DNA from: Apoda limacodes
Taxonomy: Eukaryota; Arthropoda; Insecta; Lepidoptera; Limacodidae
Length of the DNA: 64,000 nt
Assembly: GCA_946406115.1 (NCBI GenBank)
Contig: OX291557.1
Span: forward strand, 3,938,501 to 4,002,500
Direction: 5' to 3'
The notes under the pieces were generated by a model. The model did not search any database. It was not told the origin of the DNA and worked only from the letters and a program-made list of their open reading frames with translations. The translations under genes were made by a program, and so were the position numbers. Positions 34,569 through 47,940 of this stretch are shown here, in pieces; position 1 is the first letter of the stretch, and every line of letters starts with the position of its first letter.

Positions 34569-36420
34569 TAGAAAATATTTGTTGGATCCGACAAACAATT
34601 AGCTCCGTTGTTGTTTTCCGCCGACTACAGGGGCCTTTCTTTGCTTTTTAAAAACTAACTAGAAATTTGAAGATTTCCAAATGATTAATACCAAATACAG
34701 TGCAATTCAATAGTTACTGAGCAAAAATTTTTTATCAAATTGACAGATTTTGGCATAAACCAAAGATCAAAATAAGATACTAGTAAGCTAGTAACAGAGG
34801 GAAGATTGTAACGCCCACAACACGCTTTTAGGGATGTGTAAAGTTTAAAAGAGCACGACAGGTGGTACGCTGTGACCTTGACCTGCGAGGGGAAGCAGGG
34901 GTGTGGGAGATACCTACCCCTCGCCAGGCTACTGTTTAGGGTTTGAATACAGATTTCAAATTACCTGCACAAATGCTTGAGCATGAGCACTTATCCAGAA
35001 TTTAAATAGCTTACTAAATTACTTGTCGGCACATTCTCCCGTTATTTTGTTAAGGCAGCTATATTTCTTATCTTATTCACCTTTGTTTAAAAGTTTTTTT
35101 TCTGAGCAGTACCTTCAGCAGAGTTTTAGAGCTTTCAAATGACTTCAGACGCTTGAGGAAAACGCCAATGTAAATATTTTATGGTCCCTCCCAGAAGCAT
35201 TGGTATGGGTAAAAGTTTGCACTGAGAGAAAACATCGTCAAGTTATATAAAAAATGTCACGGGAGAGCCGGTCGTACTAGAATGACAACGTTTTTATTGT
35301 CACTTCTCACTTACCCTATTTAATTATTCAATAAATTAAACGTTGTTAATGTAACTAGTTAACTTTGCTATAATGACAAAGTTTACTTTGTTGTTCTGAC
35401 CACGTTGTTTTGCTGCAAGCAGCTTCACTCGTTGCTCCTTTGTATTTCACATATAACTTCTACTACTTTTACACTGATTATTTTTACTTTAGTCTATGCG
35501 CTGGATATTCTTGGTTTTTTTAGATTTTTCGGACACTGCATGTTTGGTAATATCTTAACTGACACAAATGGCAAAATATTTTTTCGGCATGATTTTATGA
35601 GAGTCGATGAGAAATACCAAAAAAAAAAACTAATTTGTTTGGAAACAGGGTACCTACCTCCCTTCTTTTAATTTTTTTTTTATAGCATGAATGATTATAA
35701 GTGAACCAAAGTTCAGTGCGATAATATTAAGTCTCTAAATAAAATTACTGTGACATACGGACGGATCGACCGACGGAGCCATAGAAACAGAGGCCTAGCA
35801 GAAAAAAAATTGAATTACTCAACGGAGCACCCGTGGATAACAGCGAATCCTTAAGTCTTAGATTTGAATTTAAAAATTTTATTTATTTAATTTGTAATTA
35901 ATATAATAAAATCTCTTAATGTTAGGTAAAAGAAATTACTTTACACTAAAAAGTATGTGTCCATGTTACCTTACTTACTTACTTTGTCCATATCCACTTT
36001 TAAGAAAAAAAATGCATTGTTACTTAAATGGCAGGGCTTTTGAAAAGCTTACTTAAACTTAAAGCGATTTTGAAAGATCATTTAAAGACGTCTGGATCCA
36101 TTCCAATTTAATTTGAAATTTAAACGATATCGTTTGAAAGTTAACGAAATTCATAAATCAGAATAATAAGTACAAGAATTGGTTTAGAATGCTTACAAAA
36201 GTAAGTCTCAGCAAAAATATGTCAAAGGTCCATTTTCAATTCAGATATTGAAATATGAAACTATACTGAAAATAATATTTTGCTTTTTACATTTTATCTT
36301 TGGCCAAAATTATTAAATTGATTCAGCTATTGACTAAACTGTTTTTTTTTTAAATTCAAATTATTTTATCAGTTGCAATTTAAACCATCGTGATATGATA
36401 TTTGTTTATTGATTTTATTC
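34569..36420. other. Non-coding stretch
   Basis: No supported gene. A GC-richer 100-bp block at about 34850-34940 has no identity that I can name. The frame 35405-35671 is low-complexity and unsupported. Confidence 0.4.
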
Positions 36421-36429
36421 AGGAAAAAA

Positions 36430-36512
36430 AGGTATAATTATACACACAATAAACAAAGGTATATAGGTATAATTATACACACAAAAACAAAAGTACAATT
36501 ATACACACAATA
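36430..36512. repeat. Short tandem repeat (ATAATTATACACACA)
   Basis: TATAATTATACACACAATAA-like units occur three times in about 80 bp, each separated by AACAAAGGTA-type spacers. Confidence 0.7.
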
Positions 36513-36699
36513 AAAAAACGAATAATTTTCACACAATCCTAAAATTATTACCATGAAGATCATGAACCAGCTCAGTCTACAATTTTAAATTCTTCACCAA
36601 GGTTGGAGCTAATGTCACTTTTCTGCACGTTTTCCTTTTTATTTTTTTAACTTTTTCTCACGTCAGGAGAGCGCAAACAATTGGCATTACTTGTGACCG

Positions 36700-36814
36700 T
36701 TGTGGCACCGAGATTGATTTAGGTATAGAGAAATACAAAATATAGTACTTTTACCCTATCGAAAGTTCTCATGGAAATAGATTTACGGCAGGTGAAACCG
36801 CGATATTCGACTAG
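36700..36814 (+). mobile_element. Helitron 3'-end fragment
   Basis: GGCAGGTGAAACCGCG followed by ATATTCGACTAG and then T is a Lep1-like 3' terminus ending at 36814. The 5' part is not identifiable, so the left limit is a guess. Confidence 0.4.
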
Positions 36815-38401
36815 TATGTTATAAACATATTAATCCAAAAAATATAATAAAAAAAAATTTAGTCTTTAATCTGTCAAATACAGTTTATTTCGTTCAAATC
36901 CAACTAAGATTTTTGATGCTAGTCCCGGGCGACCCCTCATCTTCAGCGCACTCTCCCACGGTGTATCATGTCATGGCAGAAGGAGGAGCGAGGGTCAACC
37001 ATTATTTTTTTGTATTATCGTTAAATCGGTTTTTATAACGGAATATGAAAGGCAGACAGACAAGCTAGATTTAATAGTAGGGCTCCGTTTGCACCTTTGT
37101 GAACGGAACTCTAAAAACGGAAGCTAATTTACACCAGCTGCTGGTGTAGAAATCAATTTCAGCTATTTTTTAATTTAACTTTATAAATGTAATATACACT
37201 ACCTTAACCTGCACGAAATCTTAACATCGTTGTAGCATTTTTCTTTTCCACAAATTATTTACCTACATTCGTAAAATAAAAACGAAAAATCGAAGAAATC
37301 CAATTTGGAGAGGAAACGATCGCAACAAAACAGAAAACAAGAATATTCGTATTTATAGCCACATAAAATCGGTTTCATCGGAATTTCTGCTGGTTAGTTA
37401 ACTGGGGCAGATCCATTTAGCAGAAGAATTCTTGAAGATAAGAAGAATTTTTCCCCACTAGTAATGATATGATGAAATTTGTTTAGAAAACTAATGATGA
37501 ATTTGCAGATATTACTATTTATCTACATAAAAGCGAGCATTGTTGTATTGATTTCATATCAATACTTTACCCATGGATATAAGTATCCTAATGTATTAAT
37601 ATTGTTTTCAGCTTAAACATTATCCTACAAGATGAGGCTAAGCATATTTAACATTTTCACCCCACTCTGCTTGTATCTGCGGTTAGAAAAACTTCGAATA
37701 TTAGTACCATCATTTTTGGATCTGGGTTTTTTAAACATAATTATATTTTAAGTTTGCCTAATTTTTTGATTTAATTTAAAATAGATCAGCCTGCTTGAAA
37801 TCTCAGGTTTTAATTTAACAGTTGGTGGTGGAACGACACCGGAGGAGTCTGGTCGGGATAAGAAGGATCGGTAGTGAGATTATGTAGCTATAGTGCGCTG
37901 CAGAATAGTTGAGTTTTATATCAAAACAGTTAATACACACTTATTTTTGAATATGTAAATTGTACAGAGAGAAGCGAACAAAGAAGTAATGGATGCTTTC
38001 AATTAAAATAGGAAATAAAGTGGATACGGGTGGCTGAAGGATCTTAATGGTAGAATTGATGGCAAAAGAAATAATTCTATTATCTTTTTTAAAGTCTGAT
38101 CAAAGGATTATCCCTGAAGATATACGTATTATAAATAGGGTGAAAAAATATACAGTTTGAGTAAAGAACCCTACCTAGCGTTGGTACACGCCGTAAATAC
38201 CTAGTATGCTCGGGTATGCTTTGAAGAAGCGAGTTGCAGAAGTCGAGCTTACGCCTTATCATACGTTAGGTACCGAAGAATACACCTTTATCAGATTCGT
38301 CGCAGTTCCTGGAAACGGACTGATTCGTCTGTATTGATCGATACATTCGTCAAATACCGCGTCGTTTCCGTGGACAAAGCAGCAGTAAAAGCTTTATTGA
38401 A
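36815..38401. other. Non-coding stretch with repeat debris
   Basis: No supported gene. A dispersed-repeat end (GGGCTCCGTTTGC and CGGAACTCTAAAAA) lies at about 37078-37118. Confidence 0.4.
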
Positions 38402-38560
38402 TAAGTTTTTTTTTAATAAATAAACATTTTTGGACATTACACACAGCGCCAGCTGGCCCCAAAGTAAGCAAAGCTTGTGTTATGGACAACACCAGACAAC
38501 GGAAATAAATACATATATTACTTTTTTTGTAAATACATACATGTCATTAATGACCTTCTA
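38402..38560 (-). mobile_element. SINE 3' tail, minus orientation
   Basis: On the minus strand CACAAGCTTTGCTTACTTTG and AATGTCCAAAAATGTTTATT match the tail of the SINE at 2540-2815. No A or B box is visible, so it is 5'-truncated. The terminal T-rich run at 38405-38415 (A-rich on the minus strand) is the 3' tail. Confidence 0.55.
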
Positions 38561-39685
38561 AGTAGGTAGACTATGCACGTCATACAATAACAAGCGCGAA
38601 CAGCGGACTGGAGCTATAACAATATAATTTAAGCAGTCGTCTTTAAAAATCGTTGATACTGTTGAAATTTTTTGCAATTCCTACAGTTTAGAAAAGTAAA
38701 AAAAAAATACTAAGCTACTTAAATACTTGGTAAAACGATCTATGTATGAAAATATTAGATGATATAATCAGCACCAAACTTCTTCATAAAAGGGCGAAAG
38801 TTGCGCCAAAAATATATTAACTTATTTGACAGTTGCAAAATATGCAATAGCCCCTAAGCTGTTATAGCTCTTTTGCTGCAATTAGCCCCGCTTGACCATG
38901 CCTAACATATTTCTAAGTAGGCATATTTTACGTTTGTTGCAACAAACTTTTCCTGTCTATCTCTCGGAGGAGGACAAGACGTCTAAAAGACAATCGGCTG
39001 TACAACACTCAAGTGGACGACTCGAGGGCTCTCCGTGGCTCTCCGGCCTCTCACAAAGTGAGTGACTCTTAACTCTAACTTAGAATATGGCTCACTTCCA
39101 CTTCACGTGCTTTCATAACCTTTCTAGGAAACAATAAAAAGGTACATTAGCAGGTAAAAGGAAATGACTAGCCAATTATGACTTATACGTCTAGATACCG
39201 AGTCCGAAGCAACATCAAACGGAGTATTGCGAGCCATTTCCATATCAATGTGTGAGTAAATCAGATAATACGACTATTACTTTTAATACTGCTCGCCCCC
39301 ATCTACTCACAACATCTCGCTAAAAACCGTCAACTAGGCCAGTTCAATCTGGCCGAAACGTTGAAAACCAAAAAGGTAAATGTTTTTTTACGTGTAAAAC
39401 CCGAAAAATATAAAAATAATCCATAATTTTAATTTTAATATGAATTTTAATATTCAATAACGCATACGTAGGTACAGTGCAACAAACTTTTCTGTCCCGG
39501 TGGTCAAAAATCAAAACTTCAGTCGCCATATTAAAATAACACGGTGACATATATATGAAACAAAAAGTTTATTAAAATTTTCAAATAGGCTCTCATAATT
39601 TTATTAACTTTAACACCATTTGAAAGTGGAATGAATAATTCTCACGCCTTATGATACTTTTTAACTAACTCTTCTTTTTTTTTTT
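38561..39685. other. Non-coding stretch
   Basis: No supported gene; the frame at 39344-39550 is unsupported. Confidence 0.4.
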
Positions 39686-39812
39686 CATACCACTAAGGTG
39701 GCAAACAAACAAAGCACACGGTCCGCCTGATGGTAAGCGGTCACCGTGGCCTATGGACGCTTAAAACATCAGAAGTACCACTAGCGCGTTGCCGGCCCTT
39801 CAAAAATCCAAA
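39686..39812 (-). repeat. LINE 3'-end module, copy 2
   Basis: CCACTAAGGTGGCAAACAAA, CCGCCTGATGGTAAGCGGTC, CCTATGGACGCTT and GCGCGTTGCCGGCCCTTC appear in order. This is the same module as at 59411 and 59970. A T13 run immediately before the CCACTAAGG block reads as an A-rich 3' tail on the minus strand. Confidence 0.7.
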
Positions 39813-40629
39813 AAGATAATTTTTTACCATCTGGTAAAAAGATAAGTTAGACACTAGACATTTGTATTTATAATATAACTCTTCTGGTGTAAAATATCTT
39901 CGTCACTACATTCACTTATTTTTGCTAAAAATACACTATGTATTTCACATAAAAATTAATCAAAATGCAAACAAAGTTTGCATTTTCCCGCCATTTCGTT
40001 TATTTTATTTTATAAAAGTTGCGTTCGGAAATATCACTGTATGACATTGTTATCAAAAACATGTTCTGCGGACGAACCAGTAACTACGAATGTATTAGTA
40101 ATTATTGGTTAGGCCTCTAAACATGAAGGCCAAGTCCATATACCTAAATAGCTACTCATAATTTTATAGTTATCAAAATCATAATTAAAGCTTTTATTTT
40201 TTTTTTAATACCCAAAAAAACTGTAACTTGAAGCGCCAAATAATGCGAATCAATACGATGCCCTTCAGCAACGCGGTCACGACACCACAAAATACTCACT
40301 GAGTAAATTTGGCAACCAACTAGGTTGGGGACGAAACATTTTCATATCTATCTATACGAAACTTGCAATAATTGTGTCTTGCAAAAAATTAGAGCCATGT
40401 AAAAAAATTCAATTAAAGAAATTTTTGATTGATTGATGAACTTTTGATTTTACAAACTTTTAATGACAAATTATAAACCTAAAAATCGTAAAAGTATAAA
40501 AACGACCAATTTTGAAGACGTTTTGTAGACGCATTAAGTTAGAGTTCCGTAGAATAAAAATTATTGCATATATCTGAAAAAATGTACTTATTTGCTTTGT
40601 TAATCTAATACCTTTAAACGAGCAATTCT
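39813..40629. other. AT-rich non-coding stretch
   Basis: No supported gene. Confidence 0.4.
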
Positions 40630-40945
40630 TGTATATATGTATATATAATCTGAATCCCGGGAACGGCTCCAACGATTTTCATGAAATTTAGTATCTGGGG
40701 GGTTTCGGGAGCGATAAATCGATCTAGCTAGGTTTCATTTTCAGAAAACGTTGTTTTATCCGTGTTTTGAGGCAATGAAAAACTGAAAAATATGACTCTT
40801 TCTGACATCTATTGGCGAGTAGTAATACTATTATTTTAACCGAAACAGCAACGTTAAAACTACTTGACAATAGATGGCGATTGTTCAGCTACTTGATAAT
40901 AGATGGCGTTGCTAAAAAAAACGAGCGAAGCTCGGTCCTCCAGGT
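40630..40945 (+). repeat. Dispersed repeat (AATAGATGGCG type)
   Basis: It starts at TATATATAATCTGAATCCCG with GGAACGGCTCCAACGATTTT. It contains ATCTATTGGCG, and then ACAATAGATGGCG twice, and ends CGAGCGAAGCTCGGTC. Parts resemble the repeat at 16110-16200. The frame 40812-41015 runs through it. Confidence 0.5.
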
Positions 40946-43731
40946 ATTAATGGTTGTTTACACTTGTATTTTTTATCAGAATCGATGCAAGGAATTAAAA
41001 GGACATGACAATTAATGGGTTCCGCTTTTGCTTATTAGCTACGGAAACTTGAAAAATGGATTTTTACATATAAAAAAAATTAAGCTTAACTTATTAGCTT
41101 ACTGTCCGATTTCTGTGTGAGTTATCGGACGTTGTCGAGCCAGTATTTATTTATTTATCTATTTTACTAAGAAACAAACAGTCGTAAAATATCAAGAGTT
41201 ACATATGTTTTTATAAATCTGACCTATAGTTTCCTTATTTTTTAATTAACATAAATTTACTAACGGGCAGCAGATCAGTTAAAAATAAAAATAATTAAAT
41301 AACAGATAAACAATTTAAACTAAGCAAGTGCGAGGTGAACTTCTGTAACAAGAGTTTTGTACTCAATAGAAAATTGAAGCCTTTTTTTTATTGTTATATT
41401 TAGCAGTAATGTTAATGAAACATTGATTTTTTTTTTCTCTTCTATTTTCTTTAATATAAAATTGAAAAAGCATTCGTACTTTCAGATTTTTCACCTCACA
41501 CATTTGGAGATAGCGATCAGTTATTCTCAGTTTGGGCTATTTGTCAAAAAAAAACAACAATGTTTACTGAACCCTGAAGATTAAGAATACCTTTTATAAA
41601 GGTGTTAAGTAGATGTGTAACTAAGATAATAATTGAATAATTTTCGTTCTCAAACTTTTAAAGGTTAAGAACTTTTTTGAGAGAGCTTATTGAACAACAG
41701 AATATGCATGTGTATACAAGTTTGTCATTTTGGTGATATAATTACATGCACGTTTCGTGAACGAATAAAGTATTCACTCAATTGTAAGAGTTTTTAAGCT
41801 AACCATAAGGATTCTCACCCATCCAATGACTGTTCACAGCTGACGTTGCTTAACTACGCGTATCGTTTTTTATATTCGAGTGTAAAAAGGCCATCAGCTC
41901 ATCGCTACCGATGGTATTCCGTCAAAAAGTGATGAGCCAGTCTAACACACTACCGCTGCGTTAGTTCGGTATCACCACATCACCTCATCACCACAAGATT
42001 TAATACCGATATTTGCCCTTAATCCAATTTTAGTTTATGTATATATCATAAAGGCAGTAACGGAATCCATAAAATTTATAAAAACGACCATAGATTTTCG
42101 TTTTCCTTCACAAAGTATGCATAGTCTTGCAATGTGAAACGCTTAGCTTCGTAGAAAGTGTAATAGGATCAAAGGATCAACCAAATTGGCGGCGTCATAT
42201 ATCGCATCGATAGGGATTTTGCTTGAAACTTTCATATTACCCACCCATTTATTAGCACTTTAATATTTCTAGACAATATTTTCGTAGTAAGAAATGTGAA
42301 AGAATATTTTTTTGTTTTATTTTGTTGGGGGTTGCGAAATGGTGTAATTTGCTTCTGGACATGGCTACAAGTTTTTACTTTAAATAACTAAGAATGTTTA
42401 AAACCCTTGTCTATTATTTGTAGTAACTTGTAAATAAACAATACCGTTTGTAATGTCGTTTGCATGAACCATTACCCTACCTAAATCGATTAAGGGTATT
42501 TCTATATAATTTAAAAATTAAACGGTATTAAACGCGTCGTTATTTGTCAATTATATTATAATGTACATGAAACACGCGTATTGCAGTCGCTATTAGAAAA
42601 GGTATAAATCTTTTCAGTCCGTACAAATATCTAAGTACATAGCAATCTGTACAAATAAAAATCAATTGCTAAATCATCACTTGAGAAAGGCTCGTTTAAT
42701 TTGGCTGATTTCCTTTTTGTTGTGTTCGTAATTCTCAGGACAAGGTATGTATGAAAGAAAAAAAAGGTTAATTGCTAGTCGGACCAATGTTAAACCATTT
42801 ACCCCATTGTAAACAAAAATTGGGAAGTGGTTGTGCACACGCCGTAGAAGATTTCTGAATTAGTAAAACCCTTTCACAATTCACCCGATAGGTGGCTATG
42901 GTCGAATTATTAATATATGTATATAAATAAAAACTGAATAAGCTGTAGTTGATGTTCTCGGAGTGAATAAAGTACGAGAGGAAAGAGAAGGGGGAAACAG
43001 TAGACTGGCTTTAAGCGAAACAGCGTTTGCGGGTTCAAATACTTAGTACATAAAAAATTTAATTAAATATTTATATTCGATAAATATTTAATCAAGCCAC
43101 TTTACCACATTGACAAAGACTTTTTTAATATATTAAATTTAGCTTATTTTAGTTTTATATTATGTAGTCTAGTTAACTTAATTTGTACTAGTCAAAACAA
43201 TTCTTTGTACTTATTAGAAACATCAATAAAAATATTGAATTCTTTGACAAAGAATATCATAGAATAACAAAAAGTGTACACCTGCGAGTACCTACCTACA
43301 TCCTATGTCCATAAACGATATAAGTGGTACAGGTAAAGAAAACTTCCGATTCAACACACGCCCTATTCAAACAACGCAATACCTTATATATACATACCTA
43401 GTAGGTATGTAGGCAAGTATGTATTATATAAAACTATGGAAACAGTTTATTTTTGTACTTATTTTTGTCTAAATTGCTTTGCTTTTGCTGTCACAGTTTT
43501 TTTTTTTAAATCCGTAACAATTTGCATGATGTAGATGTTTTTAAATTTCGCATAGGTACATACCATCTTTGTGATTATATTATTATTTGTTACGAAACTG
43601 CAAACGTTGTTCCGCTTTAGCCCCCGCTTCCTTTTGACTATTAGGAACACTTTAAAGAAAACAAATCTGTCTATCCGTTCTTAAATGCGCATACCACAAA
43701 CAGCATTTCATTTTTATTTAGTTAGACCATA
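40946..43731. other. AT-rich non-coding stretch
   Basis: No supported gene or well-delimited repeat. Confidence 0.4.
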
Positions 43732-44029
43732 TCGTTACTGATATTATAAATGCGAAAGTGAGTTTTATTGTTTGTTTGTAATTTCATCACGACACCATTG
43801 AACATGCAATTGAGCTGGAATTTGGCACAGATATAGTCAAAGAGAAGGAGAAGGACATTTCCTTTCCAGAAAATTCAAAAGTTCCCGCAAGAATAACTTT
43901 AACCGACTCCCACGTGGACGGTTTATAGCTACAACTCGCTATAGAAAACTTTTTTTGGTACTATAATATAATAAAGAGGCTACAGTAGAAATCCTTCGCC
44001 CATAACTAAATTTAACGCGGTGGAGCTAG
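43732..44029 (+). mobile_element. Non-autonomous Helitron (Lep1-like)
   Basis: It begins TCGTTACTGATATTATAAAT after an A and ends GCGGTGGAGCTAG before a T (44030). It is 298 bp and non-coding. An internal AATTCAAAAGTTCCCGCAAG block is shared with the 34238 copy. Confidence 0.7.
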
Positions 44030-45439
44030 TATAAAAATATATTCAGAAGCCTTTTAACCAGTCACCACAAAAAGTATATAAAAATAAGAGTCAGAAATTT
44101 GAAATTTTGTCATTGTTTTCTTTGTTATCTAGGTACGGGACCCTATACAGTAAAACTCTACTCGCCCTTAGCCAATCTTTTACCGATCAGAATTGAACAA
44201 TAAAACTGTTTTTTGCTTGAAAAATGTTAACAATTTCAAATCTTAATCTAAAATATTCTTTAAAATATCATGACTTAATAAAAACAACAAATCCCTTACC
44301 CTTCAAGATACTTCGTCGAAGCAAAACTGTTTCTAAGTATCCATATGCATTAAATAAAATAAAGTGTTTCGAAGTAGAACCCTAAATAACTAGCATAAGC
44401 ACCAAAAACTCACTCAACACAAAAATGTACACAATAAAAGCACAGAATTCTCAATCCTAAATACATCGCGTGATATAAATCGCTCAAAACTGTAAATATC
44501 GACTACTTTTCGTTCGTATTTATTTTCAGGGAGGGCGAGGCGAGGTTTCAGGACCGCACTCTGTATTTTACTAAGCTGCCAGGGGTGGAAAACCCTGCAT
44601 TCTTACCGATACTACGTACGGGGAAAATGCATAGAATATCTATGTTGTAGACATGTCACTACTTTCTTTTATAAAAAGTATAAAATTATGGGTTGATATA
44701 AAATATTTAAAAGAAGGCAGCTGAATAAATTTAGTAAAAACCCGCTGTCGCCTGCGAATTTTATAGACAGCAAGTTTGAAAGGAAAATATAAAATTATAA
44801 GCACGTATGTACGCCCAGGGGATGATTAGTTAACAAAATCGCAGAAGTCCATTATCTTGGTTTTGAAGAAAATGAATTCTATAACTATACAATTTAGCCA
44901 GTCTTGAAGATATTGTTCTTAGAAATAAAAGGTGCAATCATGAACATTTTTGCATTTTACTTAAACTTTATGTTTTACAGGAAATAAAAATATAGGCGGC
45001 GGAAGGACTTTGTTATAAAATAAATTAATGAATTTCATTTTTTAATTCGAAAATATCACTTCTGTTTGTAGGCATAATCTTTGACCCGTTTAGGGTAACG
45101 ATAGATAGAGATAGCGTATACAAAACGTACTTCGACATGGACGGGAACACTCTATATTTGTAAGTGCTTGATATAGGTATCTACACGAACTTTTATAGTG
45201 TTCAGTTTAGTCGGCATATGGTTAAGTTTGTATACCGATATCTGGTTATGTTGTTTCAACACTTTCACGTGAACTTTATGGTAATCATATTCAATTTCTT
45301 CTTAAAAGGATATTGTTTGTTTGAATATATTTTCTTTGACATTGGTGACAGAAAATATTGAATAAGTTAGTCTTGTTTACATAAATCGTATGTAGCTAAT
45401 ATATTTACAAAGTGTAAGTTATTGTTTATTCAGCTTATT
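44030..45439. other. AT-rich non-coding stretch
   Basis: No supported gene. Confidence 0.4.
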
Positions 45440-45650
45440 ATGCCAAAAAATAATAGAAAAGAAGAAAACTTTATTTAATACTGCGAGTTCTTGTTTTTCC
45501 ATCTTTTTATGCCTGAATAGTATATAATGTAATAGGTCTTTATGTAAAATTGTGAGTTTTTGTTTTTCATCTCATAAAGCCAGAATAGAATAGAAGATGT
45601 ATTTATTTAATACTGTGAGGCTTTGTTTTTTTTTTCGAATAGAATTCGAA
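45440..45650. repeat. Tandem array of about 80-bp units, left block
   Basis: About three diverged units follow the order GCCAGAATAGAATAGAAG, a TCTTTATTTAA-like block, CTGTGAG, and a TTGTTTTTCCATCTT-like block. On the minus strand each unit carries AATAAAGACCT then a TTCTATTCTATTCT run, matching the 3' terminus of the CR1-like element at 23207. Confidence 0.65.
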
Positions 45651-45769
45651 ATTCACATATATTTTAAGATTTGTATAGTTTTTTTATTACATTTTTGCCA
45701 CCATTTTTTTCTTCTTAAAATTTGTGTAAGAGAGCGTCTATAAAAAGTCCCAAGTAAAATAAAATATAA

Positions 45770-47300
45770 TTTCCCATACAAATTTTGCTAACCTTCTTAC
45801 CCTATTACGTGTGTCATCAACTGTGTTGGCAAGCCTTAATAACAAATTTAATTTTTTTGATATTTAACATATGTGTAAAATATCAAAAATGGTTTTGTGA
45901 ATATGTATATTGTATGTATATATATATATTTAACTTGATGCTCCCTCTCTGTCCTTAAGGGGAAAATTTTTTATATCCTCAACAGACGTTGCAAAATCCG
46001 TTCTCAAACGACGCCTTCAATATATGCATAACAAACTCCATCCTCAAATTTTAAATTTTTATCCTTAGCGGTTTGGGCTGGGCAGTGATGAGTCAGTCGG
46101 GACATTGCCTTCTATATATATAGATAAATAGATTTGACATAGTGCGTGAATTTTAGAAAAAACTAAAATACTTGCGTTATAAATTGTGTAGAAAAATATG
46201 AATACAAAGTTATAAGTAATTTTCATATAAAAAATTATATTTCTCATACAATCTTTGCCAACCCCTTTCTTCCACTCAGCGATTGAATTTTGGAAAACGC
46301 TGCAATAAGTGTCCCGTTACTTGCATTGAAGAGCATTCATCCCTAGTTTAAAGTTAATGCTATTAATCATACTATTTACCATACAAACTTTGCCAGGCTT
46401 TTTCACCCACTTAGGGGTTGAATTTGAAAAAACGCCGAATAACCTATTTTATGTATTTTGTTTAAATTTGATTGTCAAAAATATTATTTCCCTAAATCTC
46501 TTAAAAATTTTGAGTCTTAAAGATCTAATTTTGAAAAAATTGCAAATGTTAATACATATTATACCGAGTCTATTGTGAATTAACCATAAAAATATTTTAT
46601 CTCATAACAACTTTCGACCACTAAACTACCTAGGGCATAAATCTTAAGAAATGCCCAAATAAGTGTGTTATTAACTGTGTTGAAGAGCATAATTTCTAAG
46701 TTTAAAGTGAAGATGATCATAAAAATATTATTTTCTACACACACTATGACACCCCTTTTTACCCCTTAGGCTTTGACTTTTTTGAAACGGCAAAATAAGT
46801 CCTTTCGATTTATGTTAAATAGCATCAATACCAAGTTTCTACTAAATTCGACTATAAAAATACAATTTCCCAATCACAAACAAACTATGCCTCCGCCTTT
46901 TCCCCTTTTGAGTTCATTTTTGAGAACCCTGTAATTCTTTGTTCATATATTGTTTTAAAAATCATATATACCAAGTTTCAAGTAATTTTAGCATATAAAT
47001 ATTTTAGCATATAAATATTTTAGCATATAAATATTTTAGCATATAAATATTTTAGCATATAAATATTTTATCCCATACTAAGCTTGCCACCCCTAATGAC
47101 CCCTATTATTATACTCAGGGGTTGAATTATTTGAAACACCGAAATTTGTTCCTTTATCTGCGTTAAAGAGCATTTTATACTCAGTTAATTTTAGGTTAAT
47201 TTGCTGATAAATATACTATTTCTCATACGAACTTTGTCAAGCTATTTCACCCACTTAGGGGTTGAATTTTTTAAAATGCTAAAACAGCAACCGAAAGAGT
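45770..47300. repeat. Degenerate tandem array (CTTAGGGGTTGAATTT type)
   Basis: About seven or eight diverged units carry CCATACAAACTTTGCCA-like, ACCCACTTAGGGGTTGAATT-like and AAACGCCGAAATAAG-like blocks. They are followed by a GTTAAAGAGCAT-like block and TAAAAATATTATTTC. Spacing is about 140-200 bp. Unit starts are near 45775, 46245, 46378, 46600, 46735, 46870, 47070 and 47225. Frames inside (46065-46578) are not genes. Confidence 0.6.
46990..47069. repeat. 16-bp tandem repeat, five copies
   Basis: AGCATATAAATATTTT is repeated five times without change inside one unit of the larger array, so the expansion is recent. Confidence 0.9.
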
Positions 47301-47464
47301 ATATACCAATTTTCATGGTGATATTTACAATAATAGTCATGTACCCATATGGATGATTTTCTAAAAACAGTAAAATTAATATTTTTGATTTTAGTCAAAA
47401 GGTCGAATACAAAATTTCATGTGTTTATGGGATTTTGATACAAACTTCCAACCCCTATTTCGAA

Positions 47465-47940
47465 TATAAGCTGTGAATTTTTATTTTTCATCTAATTATG
47501 ACAGAATAGAATAGAAGAGATCTTTATTTAAAACCATAATTTTGTTTTTCTATCTTATTATGCTAGAGTAGAACAGAAGAGGTCTTTATTTTAAACTGTA
47601 AGTTTTTGTTTTTCCATCCTATTATGCCAGAATAGAATATAAGTAATAAAAGAGGTCTTCTTTTAAAACTGTTAATTTTATTTTTTCATCTAATTTTGCC
47701 AGAATATAATAGTTGAGTACTTTTTTAAAATCTGTGTTTTTTTTTATTTCTTCATCTTATTATGACAGAATAGACGATAAGAGGAAAAAGGTATTTTACT
47801 GTATAAATACGCGTGTGATCCCGTTTTATTTTTAAATTAGTAATGGAAGGCGAAAATTTAAAAACTTATAATGAATAGGTCTTTATTTAAAACTTCGAGT
47901 ATTGTTTTTTTTTATCTTACTATGCCGAGATAGAATAGAA
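47465..47940. repeat. Tandem array of about 80-bp units, right block
   Basis: About six further units of the family at 45440 are present, with TGCCAGAATAGAATA, GAGGTCTTTATTT and GTTTTTCCATC words. The block is interrupted near 47785-47860 by a piece of the repeat also seen at 8220-8310. It runs straight into the 3' terminus of a CR1-like LINE copy at 47936. Confidence 0.65.

Noticed and set aside
34872..34882. TGACCTTGACC, a nuclear-receptor (FTZ-F1-like) binding motif
   Set aside because: A single short match far from any gene; expected by chance over 64 kb.
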